Below, in pieces: positions 32,868-33,452 of a DNA stretch of 33,452 bases (positions are counted from its first letter, which is position 1; each line of letters begins with the position of its first letter). Both the position numbers and the translations under genes were made by a program. A model generated the notes under the pieces. That model searched no databases and was not told the origin of the DNA. It was given only the letters and a program-made list of their open reading frames with translations. This DNA is from Fulvivirga sp. (GTDB lineage: Bacteria; Bacteroidota; Bacteroidia; Cytophagales; Cyclobacteriaceae): positions 1 through 33,452 of the forward strand of contig JANQLQ010000087.1 of the NCBI GenBank assembly GCA_028280565.1, written 5' to 3'.

Positions 32868-33452
32868 AATTAAGTAAAGTTTAGGTGATGAATTGATTCG
32901 TTCGAATATGAAATAAGAGACCTAGAGGTGTATTTCAAAACGAATGACCCCATCAATACTACGTCATGTCCTGCTTGCTATGGCTTCTATAAAATCTTTG
33001 TTGTGTTTAACTTAAAGAGTATTAGGTCATTACCGAATTTACACTACATCACCACTACATCATATTTAGGCATAGAAAAATTTACCTTTACCGGGTAGAG
33101 GGAAGGTTTGCGATCTTGTAGGTTCGGAGAACCTGCGCTAGGGGAGCGCCTCATGAGCCTGGTGAGTCGAGTAGGATAGGGGTATTATGACCAATATCTT
33201 AACCCTTTACCCCTAGTTATTGCTTCATATTATGACGGGGCTTACCCCTGCCCATAGAAAGGGCTACCAACTCGCAGGGTATGTGTGGGTAATACCTAAA
33301 AACGTCTTTCCTTACTTTCTATCATCGTCATTCCTTGCAGCTTGTGCGTTGGGCTAGGCGTGACAAGGAATCTGCGAAGTCGTGAAACGAAAACCCAGTA
33401 CACTCAAAAGAAGGTTCACGTTTAACGACACAACAGATTCCTGCTCTCGCGC
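32868..33452. other. Intergenic region at the window end
   Basis: 585 bp without a gene. The left end is the promoter and leader of the large GH16 gene. Further right are one AGGTTCGGAGAACCTG palindrome (33120-33135) and family B copy 3 (33279 to the end). Nothing else is recognisable. Confidence 0.55.
33279..33452 (+). repeat. Interspersed repeat, family B, copy 3 (cut by window end)
   Basis: At least 174 bp in the same orientation as copy 2 and opposite to copy 1. It matches the reverse complement of 5306-5536 through CATCGTCATTCCTTGCAGC, TGCGTTGGGCTAGGCGTGAC, GGAATCTGCGAAGTCGTGAA and AACGACACAACAGATTCCTG to CTCGCGC. It probably continues beyond the window. Confidence 0.6.

Noticed and set aside
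1-33452. CRISPR arrays, tRNA or rRNA genes, phage or toxin-antitoxin modules
   Set aside because: I looked for regularly spaced repeats, cloverleaf-like genes and typical families and saw none. Repeats here are interspersed and irregular.

Overview
The window looks like a chromosomal segment of a free-living, probably marine or polysaccharide-degrading member of the Bacteroidota, most likely Cytophagales-like. This is an inference. It rests on four large secreted proteins ending in type IX secretion (T9SS type A) sorting domains of the 'YPNP...G.Y' kind, a laminarin-degrading enzyme set, weak Shine-Dalgarno sequences, and intergenic gaps filled with short repeats. I saw no transposase, phage gene, CRISPR array, tRNA or rRNA.

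Layout. (1) 275-3178, minus strand: a NarL/LuxR-type response regulator, a HisKA_3 histidine kinase, a seven-helix membrane protein and an unrecognised protein. The block lies between two same-orientation copies of a 170-190 bp inverted-repeat element. (2) 3612-5006, plus: a patatin-like phospholipase. (3) 5007-5995: a gene-free, repeat-rich gap. (4) 5996-10273, minus: a 1425-residue multidomain T9SS-secreted protein. (5) 10630-21092, plus: a redox cluster in the order pyruvate:ferredoxin/flavodoxin oxidoreductase (nifJ), dihydroorotate-dehydrogenase-like flavoprotein, long-chain flavodoxin, RseC-like protein, rnfB, rnfC, rnfD, rnfG, rnfE, rnfA. (6) 21625-24625, plus: a small unrecognised protein, then an LPP20-type lipoprotein and an overlapping secreted LPP20-like protein. 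(7) 25160-32867, minus: a beta-1,3-glucan (laminarin) set of GH64-CBM6, GH16-CBM6, a small SRPBCC-like protein, and a large GH16-Ig-CBM6 enzyme; the three enzymes carry T9SS sorting domains.

How the parts fit. Genes in the redox cluster overlap or nearly touch. They suggest a route in which electrons from pyruvate oxidation pass to flavodoxin and then to the ion-pumping Rnf complex, or the reverse. The most notable observation is that the NifJ protein has all four ligands of its proximal [4Fe-4S] cluster and its TPP and pyruvate motifs, but the usual internal two-cluster ferredoxin domain is absent: only about 33 cysteine-free residues join the two flanking domains. With a flavodoxin gene two positions downstream, this points to a slimmed-down, possibly flavodoxin-dedicated enzyme. 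A near-consensus FNR/CRP-type palindrome lies about 100 bp upstream of nifJ. In the glucan region, endo-acting GH16 enzymes and the GH64 enzyme (a family known for releasing laminaripentaose) would cut beta-1,3-glucan outside the cell; no SusC/SusD pair is in the window.

The intergenic DNA carries at least three families of interspersed repeats in both orientations, plus two elements bounded by long inverted repeats. They look like non-autonomous mobile (MITE-like) sequences.
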